Below, piece after piece: positions 8,560 to 17,278 of a DNA stretch of 64,000 bases. The translations under genes were made by a program, and so were the position numbers. Under the pieces are notes generated by a model. It saw only the letters and a program-made list of their open reading frames with translations. It did not search any database and was not told the origin of the DNA. How positions within the stretch are numbered: the first letter of the stretch is position 1; the number at the start of each line of letters is the position of its first letter. The stretch spans positions 1-64,000 of the forward strand of contig FR903053.1 in the NCBI GenBank assembly GCA_000438195.1, read 5' to 3'. The stretch is from Mycoplasma sp. CAG:776 (GTDB taxonomy: Bacteria; Bacillota_I; Bacilli_A; RF39; UBA660).

Positions 8560-8589
8560 AGCATAATACTAATGGTGATGTATTATGCT
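8560..8589 (+). promoter_or_regulatory. Perfect hairpin enclosing the ribosome site and start codon of the UPF0316 gene
   Basis: AGCATAATAC and GTATTATGCT form a 10-bp perfect stem with a 10-nt loop (TAATGGTGAT). The loop holds the GGTGAT ribosome site and the right arm holds the ATG. TTTTTG follows, so the element also looks like a weak intrinsic terminator for the upstream gene. Confidence 0.6.
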
Positions 8590-9091
8590 TTTTGTTTGTT
8601 TAGAAATATTTTTGGCTCGTATTATTGATGTATCTATTTCCACGTTTAGAATGATGGTGATGGTACGTAAGAAAAGTATACTTACACCCATTTTAGCTTT
8701 TTGTGAGGTGTTTGTTTGGTTTATTGCTGCTAGAAAAGCATTGAATACAAATATTGATAGTATATTCATTCCTATTTTTTACTCTCTTGGTTATGCGACT
8801 GGTACTTATATTGGGGGATGTATGTCTCGTAAATTTATTAAAAATGTAAATAGTATTGAAGTTACTACTAAAAGAAATAATATTAAACTCATTAATACTC
8901 TTAGAAGTGAAGGATGTGCGGTTTCAGTTATTGCTCTTAAGAATAATTATCGGGATAAAAAAGATTTACTTATTGTTGATGTTCGTAGTAAAAATACGCA
9001 AGAAACAGTGAATTTAATTAAAGAGGTAGATCCTAAAGCATTTATTGTTGTAAAAGATACTAAAATTGTTCATAATGGGTATATTAAATAA
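8585..9091 (+). CDS. UPF0316 / DUF2179 membrane protein
   Basis: 168 aa. The N-terminal half has three hydrophobic helices with the family's signature ARIIDVSISTFRMMVMVRKK. The C-terminal half is a cytosolic DUF2179 domain (GCAVSVIALKNNYRDKKDLL and VDPKAFIVVKD). This fits UPF0316 proteins, integral membrane proteins of unknown function. Expression is probably influenced by the hairpin that covers its start. Its stop overlaps the next start by one base. Confidence 0.88.
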   Translation: MLFVCLEIFLARIIDVSISTFRMMVMVRKKSILTPILAFCEVFVWFIAARKALNTNIDSIFIPIFYSLGYATGTYIGGCMSRKFIKNVNSIEVTTKRNNIKLINTLRSEGCAVSVIALKNNYRDKKDLLIVDVRSKNTQETVNLIKEVDPKAFIVVKDTKIVHNGYIK

Positions 9092-9594
9092 TGGTGAAGA
9101 GTATGTATTATGTTAATCTATTTTTTATTTTTTCAGTTTTAGGCTTTTTATTTGAGAATTTCTTGAATATTTTTACGAATGATAATTTTAATAGTGGAAT
9201 TTTATATGGACCATGGACTTTTATTTATGGAATTGGAGCTTTTTTAATTATATTTTGGGGGAGATTTTTAAGGCAATATCATTTAAAGAAATGGAAAGAA
9301 GTAATTTTATATTATTTGGGAATTACTATTCTTATGACTTTAGTAGAATTTAGTGGGGGTAATTTAATTGAAATATTATTTCATCGTACTTATTGGGATT
9401 ATACGAATATGACTTTTAATTATGGTAAATATATTTGTCTGGAAGTATCATTGGTGTGGGGATTACTTGCAACTTTGATTTATTATTTCGTTTTACCTTG
9501 GCTTAATAAATTAGAAAAGAAAATGCCAATCTGGTTGACGATTGGCTTTGTTATATTATTTTTTGTAGATATCGTGTGTTCTTTATTATTTTAA
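9091..9594 (+). CDS. CmpB/DUF1113-type membrane protein (putative ABC transporter permease)
   Basis: 167 aa with about five hydrophobic helices. The conserved GPWTFIYGIGA and YWDYTNMTFNYGKYICLEVSLVWG blocks are typical of PF06541, annotated as putative ABC-transporter type IV; no ATPase is nearby. The start is either the ATG at 9091 or the ATG at 9103, which has GGTGAAG just upstream. Confidence 0.8.
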   Translation: MVKSMYYVNLFFIFSVLGFLFENFLNIFTNDNFNSGILYGPWTFIYGIGAFLIIFWGRFLRQYHLKKWKEVILYYLGITILMTLVEFSGGNLIEILFHRTYWDYTNMTFNYGKYICLEVSLVWGLLATLIYYFVLPWLNKLEKKMPIWLTIGFVILFFVDIVCSLLF

Positions 9595-10250
9595 ATATGA
9601 AGTCTTCTTTCTATTTCGGTTTCTAAAGTGTGATGATTAAATATGAAAAGAAAAATTAGAGCAAAAATACTTGTTGATACGGATATATAAGAAGGCCATA
9701 AAGTGTTTAATTTATTGCTTAAAATAAAGTATAGTGGAAATAGACCTATTAGAGAATTTAAGTAAGTGTATAGTATGTATTCTTTTTTTGTATATCTTGT
9801 AAATATTCTGATAATTAAGAAAGTTATCGTGTAGCATATACATAGAAAAGGTAAACAATAAGTTAAAGACCATTTATGAAAACCTGTTAGTAAATCCCAA
9901 ATTATTGATAAGATGATAATACTGATTATTTCTGCAAATAAAATTCGCATAAAACCTTGTTTGTGATTCATTCCCATACTAAATGTTAACCAGAAAGATA
10001 TAATTCCTAAGATTACAAAAACAGACCATGATATTTCATTATTTACCCAATAATTAATTAGTAAAGAAAAGATTATTCCACAAATAGAAGTGAATAGAGA
10101 AATTTTCATTAATAAATTGTGATTGCGGTAAGTGTTTTTAATTTTAGGATAGATACTATTTTTTTCTTCTAGAATAATTTTATTGTGACATAGAGGACAG
10201 GTATTACTGTCTGTTTTTAATATGACATCACATTTTGGACATTTATTCAT
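9591..10250 (-). CDS. DUF6320 zinc-ribbon membrane protein
   Basis: 219 aa. The N-terminal zinc ribbon has CPKCD and CPLCHNK, followed by about six membrane helices. This matches DUF6320 proteins, which in Bacillota regularly travel with an alcohol acetyltransferase-like gene and an alpha/beta hydrolase, as here. It starts at the base after the stop of the acyltransferase gene. Its 3' end overlaps the convergent + strand gene by 4 bp. Function is unknown. Confidence 0.82.
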   Translation of the reverse strand: MNKCPKCDVILKTDSNTCPLCHNKIILEEKNSIYPKIKNTYRNHNLLMKISLFTSICGIIFSLLINYWVNNEISWSVFVILGIISFWLTFSMGMNHKQGFMRILFAEIISIIILSIIWDLLTGFHKWSLTYCLPFLCICYTITFLIIRIFTRYTKKEYILYTYLNSLIGLFPLYFILSNKLNTLWPSYISVSTSIFALIFLFIFNHHTLETEIERRLHI

Positions 10251-11504
10251 TTAATCACTTCTTTCTATTTCATTATTATAAATTGTTATATTTAAATTAT
10301 ATTGCTTTAGAAGACGAAAGAAGTTCTTTTCTAATTCTGAATTAATAAAGTGAGAAGAAAAGCTTATACATATCTCATCTTCATAAGAAATAATACATAA
10401 TTCCATTGCGTCTGTACTATTCATTACAATACATTTGTCTATATAATTTTTACAACTATCGGGTAAATGAAAGATACCAACATTTGATAGTCCTAAAGTT
10501 TGTTTTTTTCTTGTTAGGCGATAAGAATATTTTAAAACTTTATTTTTAATAAATAAAGGGATTAAGCGAATGAGAAAGAAATTTTCTAACCAAAGCATTT
10601 TACTCATGTTACTTTCTATTGCCTCTTCATTTAAGCTATTTTTTAATTGTTCATTTACTTTGAGAATAATTTCTTCTAAAGAAGTATTTTTTTTATTAAA
10701 TTTATATTCAATATTGGTTACATTAAAGAAATTACGCACTGTTTCTGATTTGTAGTATTTTCGCAAGTCAATGGGAACTGTTATAGAAATTGGTTTCTTT
10801 TTATCTTTGATACTTAATATTTCTTCCATACTTTTAATTACTAAACTAATTAATAGTCCAGTAATTGTTGTTTGATGTTGATGAGCTATTTCTTTTATTT
10901 TGTTTGTATTAGTAGAACCTGTAATTATCCTTAATTTACCTTCGTTATACCATCTGCCCTTTAATTGATAAGCGTTTTCTTTATTTTTGATTTTGAGTTT
11001 ATTTTTAGGATTATAATATTTAGAAAAACTATCTATTGCTTTTTCATAGCTAGAACTTTTAGTTAAAATGGCGTTATCTTTTAATTGGTATTCTATTTTT
11101 AAGTAATTATATATTAAGTTTTCAAGAAAAGTAGTACAGCCAGCTCCATCACTTAGAGCGTGATATACCTCTAAGTTTATCTTATTTTGAAAATAACTTA
11201 CTTCAAATAAAAGTGGTGTGTTTAATTTTTCACAGGGACTTGTTTTTTCTTCTATTACTTTCGCTTTTATATTTGCTTCTTCTAAATAATACCAAAATAA
11301 CCCTTTTTTTAGAATAGATTTAAAGATTGGAAAGTCTTCTAAAGTAGTATCTAGTGCTTTTTGTAAATTATCTTTATTTATTTTCTTTTTTAAAAGCACA
11401 GAAAAGCGAAATATTTTAGGGTCATAAGTAGTCGTTGTGGGAGGAAATATTTTAGCAGCATTATCTAATTTATACCATTTTTCTGTTCTATTCAAATTTA
11501 TCAC
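10251..11504 (-). CDS. Condensation-domain-like acyltransferase (alcohol acetyltransferase type)
   Basis: 417 aa. The chloramphenicol-acetyltransferase/condensation fold is indicated by the catalytic HALSDGAG near residue 115, matching HxxxDG. The second half has SITVPIDLRKYY and a GLSNVG-like segment. No peptidyl-carrier or adenylation domain is attached, so it is not a normal NRPS. It probably transfers an acyl group to a small alcohol or lipid. It overlaps the hydrolase gene by 17 bp. Confidence 0.8.
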   Translation of the reverse strand: MINLNRTEKWYKLDNAAKIFPPTTTTYDPKIFRFSVLLKKKINKDNLQKALDTTLEDFPIFKSILKKGLFWYYLEEANIKAKVIEEKTSPCEKLNTPLLFEVSYFQNKINLEVYHALSDGAGCTTFLENLIYNYLKIEYQLKDNAILTKSSSYEKAIDSFSKYYNPKNKLKIKNKENAYQLKGRWYNEGKLRIITGSTNTNKIKEIAHQHQTTITGLLISLVIKSMEEILSIKDKKKPISITVPIDLRKYYKSETVRNFFNVTNIEYKFNKKNTSLEEIILKVNEQLKNSLNEEAIESNMSKMLWLENFFLIRLIPLFIKNKVLKYSYRLTRKKQTLGLSNVGIFHLPDSCKNYIDKCIVMNSTDAMELCIISYEDEICISFSSHFINSELEKNFFRLLKQYNLNITIYNNEIERSD

Positions 11505-12384
11505 CTACAAATCTTTTAATTATTTTTATTATATGATGGTTTTCTTTAAAATAAAGAAAGTTATTAAAGAAACCATGAATAACACCTTTCATATTATAAT
11601 ATGTTACTTTATTAAAATAGCGTTTTAACTTTTTGGCATAGGCATATCCTTCATCTCTTAATGGATCTAAATCTGCAGTTATAATTAATGTTTCAGGCAT
11701 ATGGAATAGCCATTTGGCATATAGCGGAGCGACATATATATTTTGATAATCTTTTGGGCTCTTTAAGTATAATTCTAGATAGTCATTAATCATCTTTTTG
11801 GTTAAAAAATATTGATAGCCATTTTCTTCAATAGACTTAAATTTATGATTGTTTTTAAAGTTTGTTTGAACAATAGGGTAGATTAATATTTCTTTTTTTA
11901 TCTGAAATTCTTTTGTTTTTCTAGCTTTAATACATATTGCTGTTGCAAGATTAGCTCCAGCAGAATCACCCATAATAATTATATCTTTGGTATCAATATT
12001 AAATTCATTTGCTTTATTGAAAATTATTTTTACTCCCTGATAACAAACATTAAAACCAATGGGAAATGGATACTCGGGTGCTAAAGGATATTCAATAGCA
12101 ATAATATTTCTTTTTAGTTCATTCGCTAAATTGGTTAAAAGGTAACTGTAAGTTTTTACATTTCCTGTTGTCCAACCACCACCATGAATATAGATAATCA
12201 TTTTATCTGTTTTTACATGTTTGGGAGTAAAAATGTTGAAGGTGATATTATCTTCAATTATTTTTTGGGATTTTTTTGTTAGGAGAGATTTACTTTGAAT
12301 TTTACGATATAGTTCATAATTGTTTTTGATATTTATGTCGTAGTGAGATAAAGCATTAATGAATTTTAAAAACATATTGTTCAT
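11488..12384 (-). CDS. Alpha/beta hydrolase (HSL/lipase-esterase type)
   Basis: 298 aa. The oxyanion-hole motif HGGGW is near residue 68 and the nucleophile elbow GDSAGAN near 139-145. A late Asp (ADLDPLRDEG) and His (VIHGF) complete the triad, as in the hormone-sensitive lipase family. No signal peptide is visible, so it is cytosolic or membrane-associated. It is the first gene of a three-gene minus-strand operon with an acyltransferase and DUF6320, which suggests that acyl esters are made and cleaved. Confidence 0.88.
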   Translation of the reverse strand: MNNMFLKFINALSHYDINIKNNYELYRKIQSKSLLTKKSQKIIEDNITFNIFTPKHVKTDKMIIYIHGGGWTTGNVKTYSYLLTNLANELKRNIIAIEYPLAPEYPFPIGFNVCYQGVKIIFNKANEFNIDTKDIIIMGDSAGANLATAICIKARKTKEFQIKKEILIYPIVQTNFKNNHKFKSIEENGYQYFLTKKMINDYLELYLKSPKDYQNIYVAPLYAKWLFHMPETLIITADLDPLRDEGYAYAKKLKRYFNKVTYYNMKGVIHGFFNNFLYFKENHHIIKIIKRFVGDKFE

Positions 12385-12460
12385 TTCATCACCTAATTTT
12401 ATTATAACAGAAATTAAAAGGATTGGCTTTAGAAAGTATTCATTTGTTGTTAATTAAATG

Positions 12461-12489
12461 TTTACTTCATCTATTTATTTCGTTATAAT
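12461..12489 (+). promoter_or_regulatory. SigA-type promoter
   Basis: TTTACT and TATAAT with a 17-nt spacer, immediately upstream of AGGAGG and the broken MazG-like gene. Confidence 0.65.
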
Positions 12490-12512
12490 GTATTTAGATT
12501 ATAGGAGGATAT

Positions 12513-12838
12513 GTGGAAAAAATCTATAATAAATTAGTACGTGATCAAATACCAGATATTATTACAAAAAATAATGGAAACTTATTTATTAAAGTATTAG
12601 ATGATACTTTATATAAAAGTGAACTTGAAAAAAATTATTAGAAGAATGTCATGTAGTGTTAGAAGCAAAGGACAGTGAAGAAAGATTAGAGGAGTTAGCT
12701 GATGTGCTAGAGGTCGTTCAATCTTTGATTGTATTAGAAAATAAAACTTTGGACGATGTTATTCAAATTGCTTTAGCTAAAAAGAAAATAAGAGGAGGTT
12801 TTGAAAAGAAAATTTTTTTAGAGAAAGTAGTGGATTAG
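12513..12838 (+). pseudogene. MazG-like / phosphoribosyl-ATP pyrophosphohydrolase-like gene with a frameshift
   Basis: Frame 1 starts at GTG 12513 behind AGGAGG and reads VEKIYNKLVRDQIPDII, the hallmark start of this nucleotide pyrophosphohydrolase group. It stops at a TAG after LEKNY. The next frame continues as LLEECHVVLEAKDSEERLEELADVLEV, with the acidic metal-binding pattern, to the stop at 12838. The two join if one A is added to the A7 run at 12628-12634. Joined, it would be about 108 aa, normal for the family. It may be a true pseudogene, a phase-variable homopolymer, or a base-calling error. Confidence 0.8.
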
Positions 12839-12863
12839 TTTTTTAGAAGGGTAAGATATTGAA

Positions 12864-13799
12864 ATGAAAAAGGGGAAGAAAAAGAAAAAATTAAAAGTTT
12901 TTCTATTATTTTCTATTGTTTTACTTATTTTCTTTTTAACTTTATGGGTTATGAATCCAGAGAACTTAAAAGAAATTAAAGGTTGGTTTTTGAATCAGTC
13001 ATTTAAAGATTATTATAATGCAGAATCTTTACTTATGGTAGATTTATCAAATGATGAAATTTTTGTTTCTAAGAATATTCATGAGAAAAGAATTCCTGCT
13101 AGTTTAGCTAAATTATTTGTCGTTGATTATGCTTTAACTTTAGGGAAATTAGATGATGTTGTCAAGGTAAGTAGTGATGCTTTAAGTTTTACGAAGCCAA
13201 ATTCTTCGATTGCCAATATTAAAGAAAAAGAATATTATTTTCATAATTTGATTGCGGCAATGTTAGTTCCATCTGGGAATGATGCTGCTTATGTGGTAGC
13301 TGATTATTGCGGGGGAATTTTAGAGGAAGATGCTAAAACAAGTGATGAGAGGATTCAAATTTTTATGGATTCTCTTAATCAATATTTGGAGGAACAAGGT
13401 TATTTGGATACGATTTTATATGATCCTAGTGGTTTTGATATGGATGCTCGGACCACAGTTATGGATTTAAAAAATGTAGCAGAAAAATTGTTAGAATATG
13501 ATTGGTTTTTAGATGTTGTTTCCAAAAGTAGTTATACGGCAATTTTGCCTGATGGAAGTACTCAAACTTGGCATAATACGAATGTCTATCTAGATTCTTC
13601 ACAGAAATATTATAATGAAAATGTAATTGGAATTAAAACTGGTTCGTTAGATAATGATTATAATTTGGTGGTTCTTTACCAACAACATAATAAAATGTTT
13701 TTAATCTGTAGTTTGGGGTCAAAGACTGATTCTAGAAGATATGAAGATGTGAATTATGTTTTAAAGACAATAGATGAGTCTGATTATTTAAAGTATTAA
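12864..13799 (+). CDS. D-alanyl-D-alanine carboxypeptidase (peptidase S11, DacA/DacF type)
   Basis: 311 aa. A Lys-rich N-terminus and hydrophobic helix (about 10-30) act as an uncleaved anchor or signal peptide. The penicillin-binding motifs are all present: S80LAK83, S137GN139 and K258TG. It trims the terminal D-Ala of peptidoglycan stem peptides outside the membrane. It lacks the C-terminal amphipathic domain of DacA, so the N-terminal helix must anchor it. A strong terminator follows. Confidence 0.93.
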   Translation: MKKGKKKKKLKVFLLFSIVLLIFFLTLWVMNPENLKEIKGWFLNQSFKDYYNAESLLMVDLSNDEIFVSKNIHEKRIPASLAKLFVVDYALTLGKLDDVVKVSSDALSFTKPNSSIANIKEKEYYFHNLIAAMLVPSGNDAAYVVADYCGGILEEDAKTSDERIQIFMDSLNQYLEEQGYLDTILYDPSGFDMDARTTVMDLKNVAEKLLEYDWFLDVVSKSSYTAILPDGSTQTWHNTNVYLDSSQKYYNENVIGIKTGSLDNDYNLVVLYQQHNKMFLICSLGSKTDSRRYEDVNYVLKTIDESDYLKY

Positions 13800-13802
13800 A
13801 TG

Positions 13803-13827
13803 GTAATAGGTTCCTATTGCTTTTTTT
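13803..13827 (+). terminator. Intrinsic terminator
   Basis: 8-bp stem (GTAATAGG / CCTATTGC, one G-T pair), 2-nt apex and seven T. Confidence 0.8.
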
Positions 13828-13886
13828 ATTTTACGGAAGTATAATAAGTATGAAAAGTATGATTTTTATGAAAGGGTGAGTGAATT

Positions 13887-14102
13887 ATGGAAAAAGATAA
13901 GTATGTTGGAATTAGTAAGGTAGGTGAAAAAGGTCAAATTGTAATTCCTAAAGAAGCTAGAGAGATGTTTGGAATTCATCCAGGTGATTCTATTGTTGTA
14001 CTTTGTGATAGAGATAAGGGAATGGCTTTAGTAAAATCTGATGTTATTGAAAGTTTTGCGGTAAATATATTAGATGGAGGAAAACAAGATGATAGAGATT
14101 GA
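13887..14102 (+). CDS. AbrB/SpoVT-type transcriptional regulator
   Basis: 71 aa. The swapped-hairpin AbrB DNA-binding domain is clear: GISKVGEKGQIVIPKEAREMF then PGDSIVVLCDRDKG. The short C-terminal tail has no ligand domain. It overlaps the next ATPase gene by 14 bp, so it probably controls its own operon with the exporter, a common arrangement. Confidence 0.92.
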   Translation: MEKDKYVGISKVGEKGQIVIPKEAREMFGIHPGDSIVVLCDRDKGMALVKSDVIESFAVNILDGGKQDDRD

Positions 14103-14814
14103 TATAAAAGATTTGACTAAAATTTATAAAAATAAAGTAGTTGTTGATGGGCTTAATTTGAAAATTAATCAGGGGGAGTTATTTGCTTTATTAGGAACGA
14201 ATGGAGCTGGTAAGACAACAACAATTAAGATGTTATCTACTTTGATTTTACCTAATCATGGAGAAGTAAAGATCCATCAATATGATTTAGTAGAAGAACG
14301 AATGAAAATTAAAGAGTTTATTAATGTTTCGCCTCAAGAGACAGCTATAGCTCCTAATTTAACGGTTTTAGAAAATTTAGAATTTATGGCTGGCGTGTAT
14401 GAAATTAAGGAAAAAAAGGAAAAGATCAATAATTTAATTCATATGTTTCAATTAGAAAGGGTTTTAAAGCAGAAAGCAAAGACTTTATCTGGTGGTTGGC
14501 AAAGAAAATTATCTATTGCTATTTCTTTAATTAATGAACCAAAAATATTATTTTTAGATGAACCAACCTTGGGCTTAGATGTTTTAGCAAGACAAGAATT
14601 GTGGAATGTAATTTGTAAATTAAAAGGTGAAGTTACGATTATTTTGACTACTCATTATATGGAAGAAGCTGAAAATTTATCGGATCGTGTGGGAATTATG
14701 AAGGAAGGAAAACTAATTGCACTTGGTACGCCTAAAGAATTGATGAGTCAAGCTGGTGTTTCGAGTTTTGAGGAGGCTTTTGTAAAACTTGTTTCCGGAG
14801 GTGCTGGCAAATGA
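14089..14814 (+). CDS. ABC transporter ATPase (DrrA/CcmA-like)
   Basis: 241 aa. The Walker A LLGTNGAGKTTT is near residues 33-44, the signature LSGGWQRKLSIA near 134, Walker B ILFLDEPTLGLD and the H-loop TTHYMEEAE follow. I chose the ATG at 14089 because GGAGG ends 8 nt before it; an ATG at 14074 would overlap that site. It pairs with the ABC-2 permease whose start overlaps its stop by 4 bp. Substrate unknown; drug or lipid export is likely for this subfamily. Confidence 0.93.
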   Translation: MIEIDIKDLTKIYKNKVVVDGLNLKINQGELFALLGTNGAGKTTTIKMLSTLILPNHGEVKIHQYDLVEERMKIKEFINVSPQETAIAPNLTVLENLEFMAGVYEIKEKKEKINNLIHMFQLERVLKQKAKTLSGGWQRKLSIAISLINEPKILFLDEPTLGLDVLARQELWNVICKLKGEVTIILTTHYMEEAENLSDRVGIMKEGKLIALGTPKELMSQAGVSSFEEAFVKLVSGGAGK

Positions 14815-15536
14815 GAATGTTAAATTTTGCAAATCGTAATTTAAAAGAAATTATCCGTGATCCTTTAAGTATTATTTTTGCTATATTATTACCTTTATTT
14901 TTATTGCTTATTTTTCAACAGTTTGAGATTCCAAATGAAGTTTATCAAATTGAAAATTTTACACCAGGTATTGTTGTTTTTAGTTTTTCTTTTATTACTC
15001 TATTTACTGCGATGTTAGTGGCTAAAGATCGTGGTACTTCTTTATTAACAAGATTAGGAATTAGTCCAATGAGACCAATAGAATATGTACTTGGTTATAT
15101 TTTGGCAGTATTACCTATTATTATTTTACAAAATATTTTGTTTTTTGTAGTAGCTATTTGTTTAGGATTACATTTTAATATGCAAGTTATCTATACTATT
15201 TTGGCTTCTATTCCTCTTTCTGTACTATTTATTAGTTTAGGAATATTGATTGGTTCTTTTACTACAGAAAAATCAGCTTCGGGAGTTTCTAGTATTGTTG
15301 TACAATTAGTTGCTTTTACAAGTGGTATGTATTTTTCGGTAGATATGATTGGAAAGTTTTTTGCCTTTATTTGTAACTTTCTTCCTTTTTATCATTGCGT
15401 TTATTTATTACAAGGTCTTTTAAATCATCATTATCAAGGCTTATTAGATGCTAGTATTGTCGTTATTTTATATACTTTTATTGCTCTTGGAATAGCAGTT
15501 ATTGTGTTTCAAAGAAAAATGATTGATCATAAATAA
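14811..15536 (+). CDS. ABC-2 type permease
   Basis: 241 aa with six predicted membrane helices. The pattern REIIRDPLSIIFAILLPLFLLLIF at the N-terminus is typical of DrrB/ABC-2 permeases. The ATGA overlap with the ATPase shows translational coupling. It exports an unknown substrate together with that ATPase. Confidence 0.9.
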   Translation: MRMLNFANRNLKEIIRDPLSIIFAILLPLFLLLIFQQFEIPNEVYQIENFTPGIVVFSFSFITLFTAMLVAKDRGTSLLTRLGISPMRPIEYVLGYILAVLPIIILQNILFFVVAICLGLHFNMQVIYTILASIPLSVLFISLGILIGSFTTEKSASGVSSIVVQLVAFTSGMYFSVDMIGKFFAFICNFLPFYHCVYLLQGLLNHHYQGLLDASIVVILYTFIALGIAVIVFQRKMIDHK

Positions 15537-15616
15537 CTATAAAATTTCTTTAAATAATTTTTTCTTTATTAGATAATCTTTCGATGATATAATGTATTCT
15601 ATGGTTAGGTGAGGTT

Positions 15617-16288
15617 ATGAAACAAATTTTGATTATTGAAGATGATACGGATATTAATATGATGTTACAGAAATTACTTTCTTTTCATGGATATGAAGTG
15701 GTTAGTGCTTATTCTGGTACAGAGGGAATTTTATTGCATAATGAAAAAATTGATTTAATTCTTTTGGATTTAATGTTACCTGGAAAAAATGGGGAAGATA
15801 TTGTCCATGATTTACAAGCTAAGAAAATAGTTCCTATTATTGTTATGTCAGCGATTCATGATATTGAAAAGAAATTGGATTTATTTGAATTAGGAGTAGA
15901 TGATTATATTACCAAACCATTTAATCAAGAGGAATTATTAGCGAGAATTAAAGTACATTTACGAAATAAAAAAGTATCTTCTTTAAAAAAGGTGCTTACT
16001 TTTAAAGATTTAGAAGTCAATTTAGAGAATTTTACTATTCAATGTCATCATAAAGATATTATATTGCCTAAAACAGAGTTTGAAATTTTAAGATTTTTAA
16101 TGGAAAGACCAAATCAAGTTCATACTAAAAGTTCTTTGATAGAACAAGTATGGAATGGAGAAGATTCGGCAGATGATAATACTCTTAATGTTCATATTAG
16201 TAGAATCCGTTCTAAATTAAAAGAGGCTAATCCTAACGAAGAATATATTGAAACTGTGTGGAAGATTGGCTATAAAATGAAAATTTAA
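15617..16288 (+). CDS. OmpR-family response regulator of an ABC exporter module
   Basis: 223 aa. The receiver domain has EDD near the start, a phospho-acceptor Asp in LILLDLMLPGKNG (near 53) and the TKPF lysine. The winged-helix output ends with ETVWKIGYKM. A TATAAT at about 15587 and a GGTGAGG ribosome site precede it. With the ATPase, permease and kinase downstream it forms a four-gene module like the lantibiotic/bacitracin sensing and export systems of Bacillota. A terminator-like hairpin separates it from the ATPase. Confidence 0.93.
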   Translation: MKQILIIEDDTDINMMLQKLLSFHGYEVVSAYSGTEGILLHNEKIDLILLDLMLPGKNGEDIVHDLQAKKIVPIIVMSAIHDIEKKLDLFELGVDDYITKPFNQEELLARIKVHLRNKKVSSLKKVLTFKDLEVNLENFTIQCHHKDIILPKTEFEILRFLMERPNQVHTKSSLIEQVWNGEDSADDNTLNVHISRIRSKLKEANPNEEYIETVWKIGYKMKI

Positions 16289-16304
16289 GAAAAATTTAAG
16301 AATT

Positions 16305-16332
16305 GTGTTAATTGTTTTTTAACACTTTTTTT
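16305..16332 (+). terminator. Intrinsic terminator between regulator and exporter genes
   Basis: GTGTTAA and TTAACAC form a 7-bp perfect stem followed by seven T. It may act as a read-through attenuator, since the genes on either side belong together. Confidence 0.7.
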
Positions 16333-16361
16333 GTAAACTTTATTTGTGGAGGAATTTTATT

Positions 16362-17276
16362 ATGGAAGAAATGATATTAAAAACTCAAAATTTAGGGAAA
16401 AAATATAAAAATTTTGTTGCTTTGGAAGATGTAAATATTACTATTCGTAAGGGTGATATTTGTGGTCTTATTGGAAGAAATGGAGCTGGTAAGACTACTC
16501 TTATGAAAATTATTACGACTCTTACTAGAAAAAGCGAAGGATCTTTTTCATTATTTGGGGTTAGTGATGATGAATTACAAAATGCTAAAAGGAGAATCGG
16601 TTCATTAATTGAAAATCCGGCTTTTTTTGGAAATTTGACCGCTTATGAAAATTTAAAGTATTATGCTATTCAAAAAGGAATTGTTGATTTTAAACAAATT
16701 TTTGAAGCTTTGAAACTTGTGGATTTAGATCATGTACGCTCTAAAAAATATAAAACTTTTTCATTAGGAATGAAGCAAAGATTAGGTATTGCTTTAGCTA
16801 TTTTAGATAATCCTGATTTTCTTATTTTGGATGAGCCAATTAACGGACTTGATCCCATGGGTATTAAAAGTCTTCGGGAAACATTTAAAAAGTTAAATGA
16901 AGAAAGAAATATTACGATTTTGATTTCTAGCCATATTTTATCTGAATTGTATTTGTTAGCCAATCGTTTTTGTTTTATTGATCAAGGTAGAGTAATTAAA
17001 GAAATTTCAAAAGAAGAGTTGGATTTAGAATTAAGTAAATGCATTGTTTTGCAAGTTTTAGATGTTAAAAAAGCTGTAGTTGTAATTGAAAAGGAACTTA
17101 AAACAATAAATTATAAAGTTATTAATGAACATGAAATACGTTTATATGATTATATTGAAGAACCAACGAAAGTAAATAAAATATTAGCAAATCATGATAT
17201 TGATATTATGAGTTTATATGAATCTGGTATTTCTTTAGAAGAATATTTTGAAACTTTAATTAAGGAGGTAAAATAG
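16362..17276 (+). CDS. ABC transporter ATPase of the bacitracin/lantibiotic export type
   Basis: 304 aa. The Walker A LIGRNGAGKTTL, signature FSLGMKQRLGIA, Walker B FLILDEPINGLDPMG and ISSHIL H-loop are intact. The extra C-terminal 90 residues are usual for BcrA-like ATPases. The start at 16362 fits the GGAGG 9 nt upstream; a TTG 18 nt earlier would overlap that site. It is followed after 2 bp by its permease. Confidence 0.93.
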   Translation: MEEMILKTQNLGKKYKNFVALEDVNITIRKGDICGLIGRNGAGKTTLMKIITTLTRKSEGSFSLFGVSDDELQNAKRRIGSLIENPAFFGNLTAYENLKYYAIQKGIVDFKQIFEALKLVDLDHVRSKKYKTFSLGMKQRLGIALAILDNPDFLILDEPINGLDPMGIKSLRETFKKLNEERNITILISSHILSELYLLANRFCFIDQGRVIKEISKEELDLELSKCIVLQVLDVKKAVVVIEKELKTINYKVINEHEIRLYDYIEEPTKVNKILANHDIDIMSLYESGISLEEYFETLIKEVK

Positions 17277-17278
17277 TT

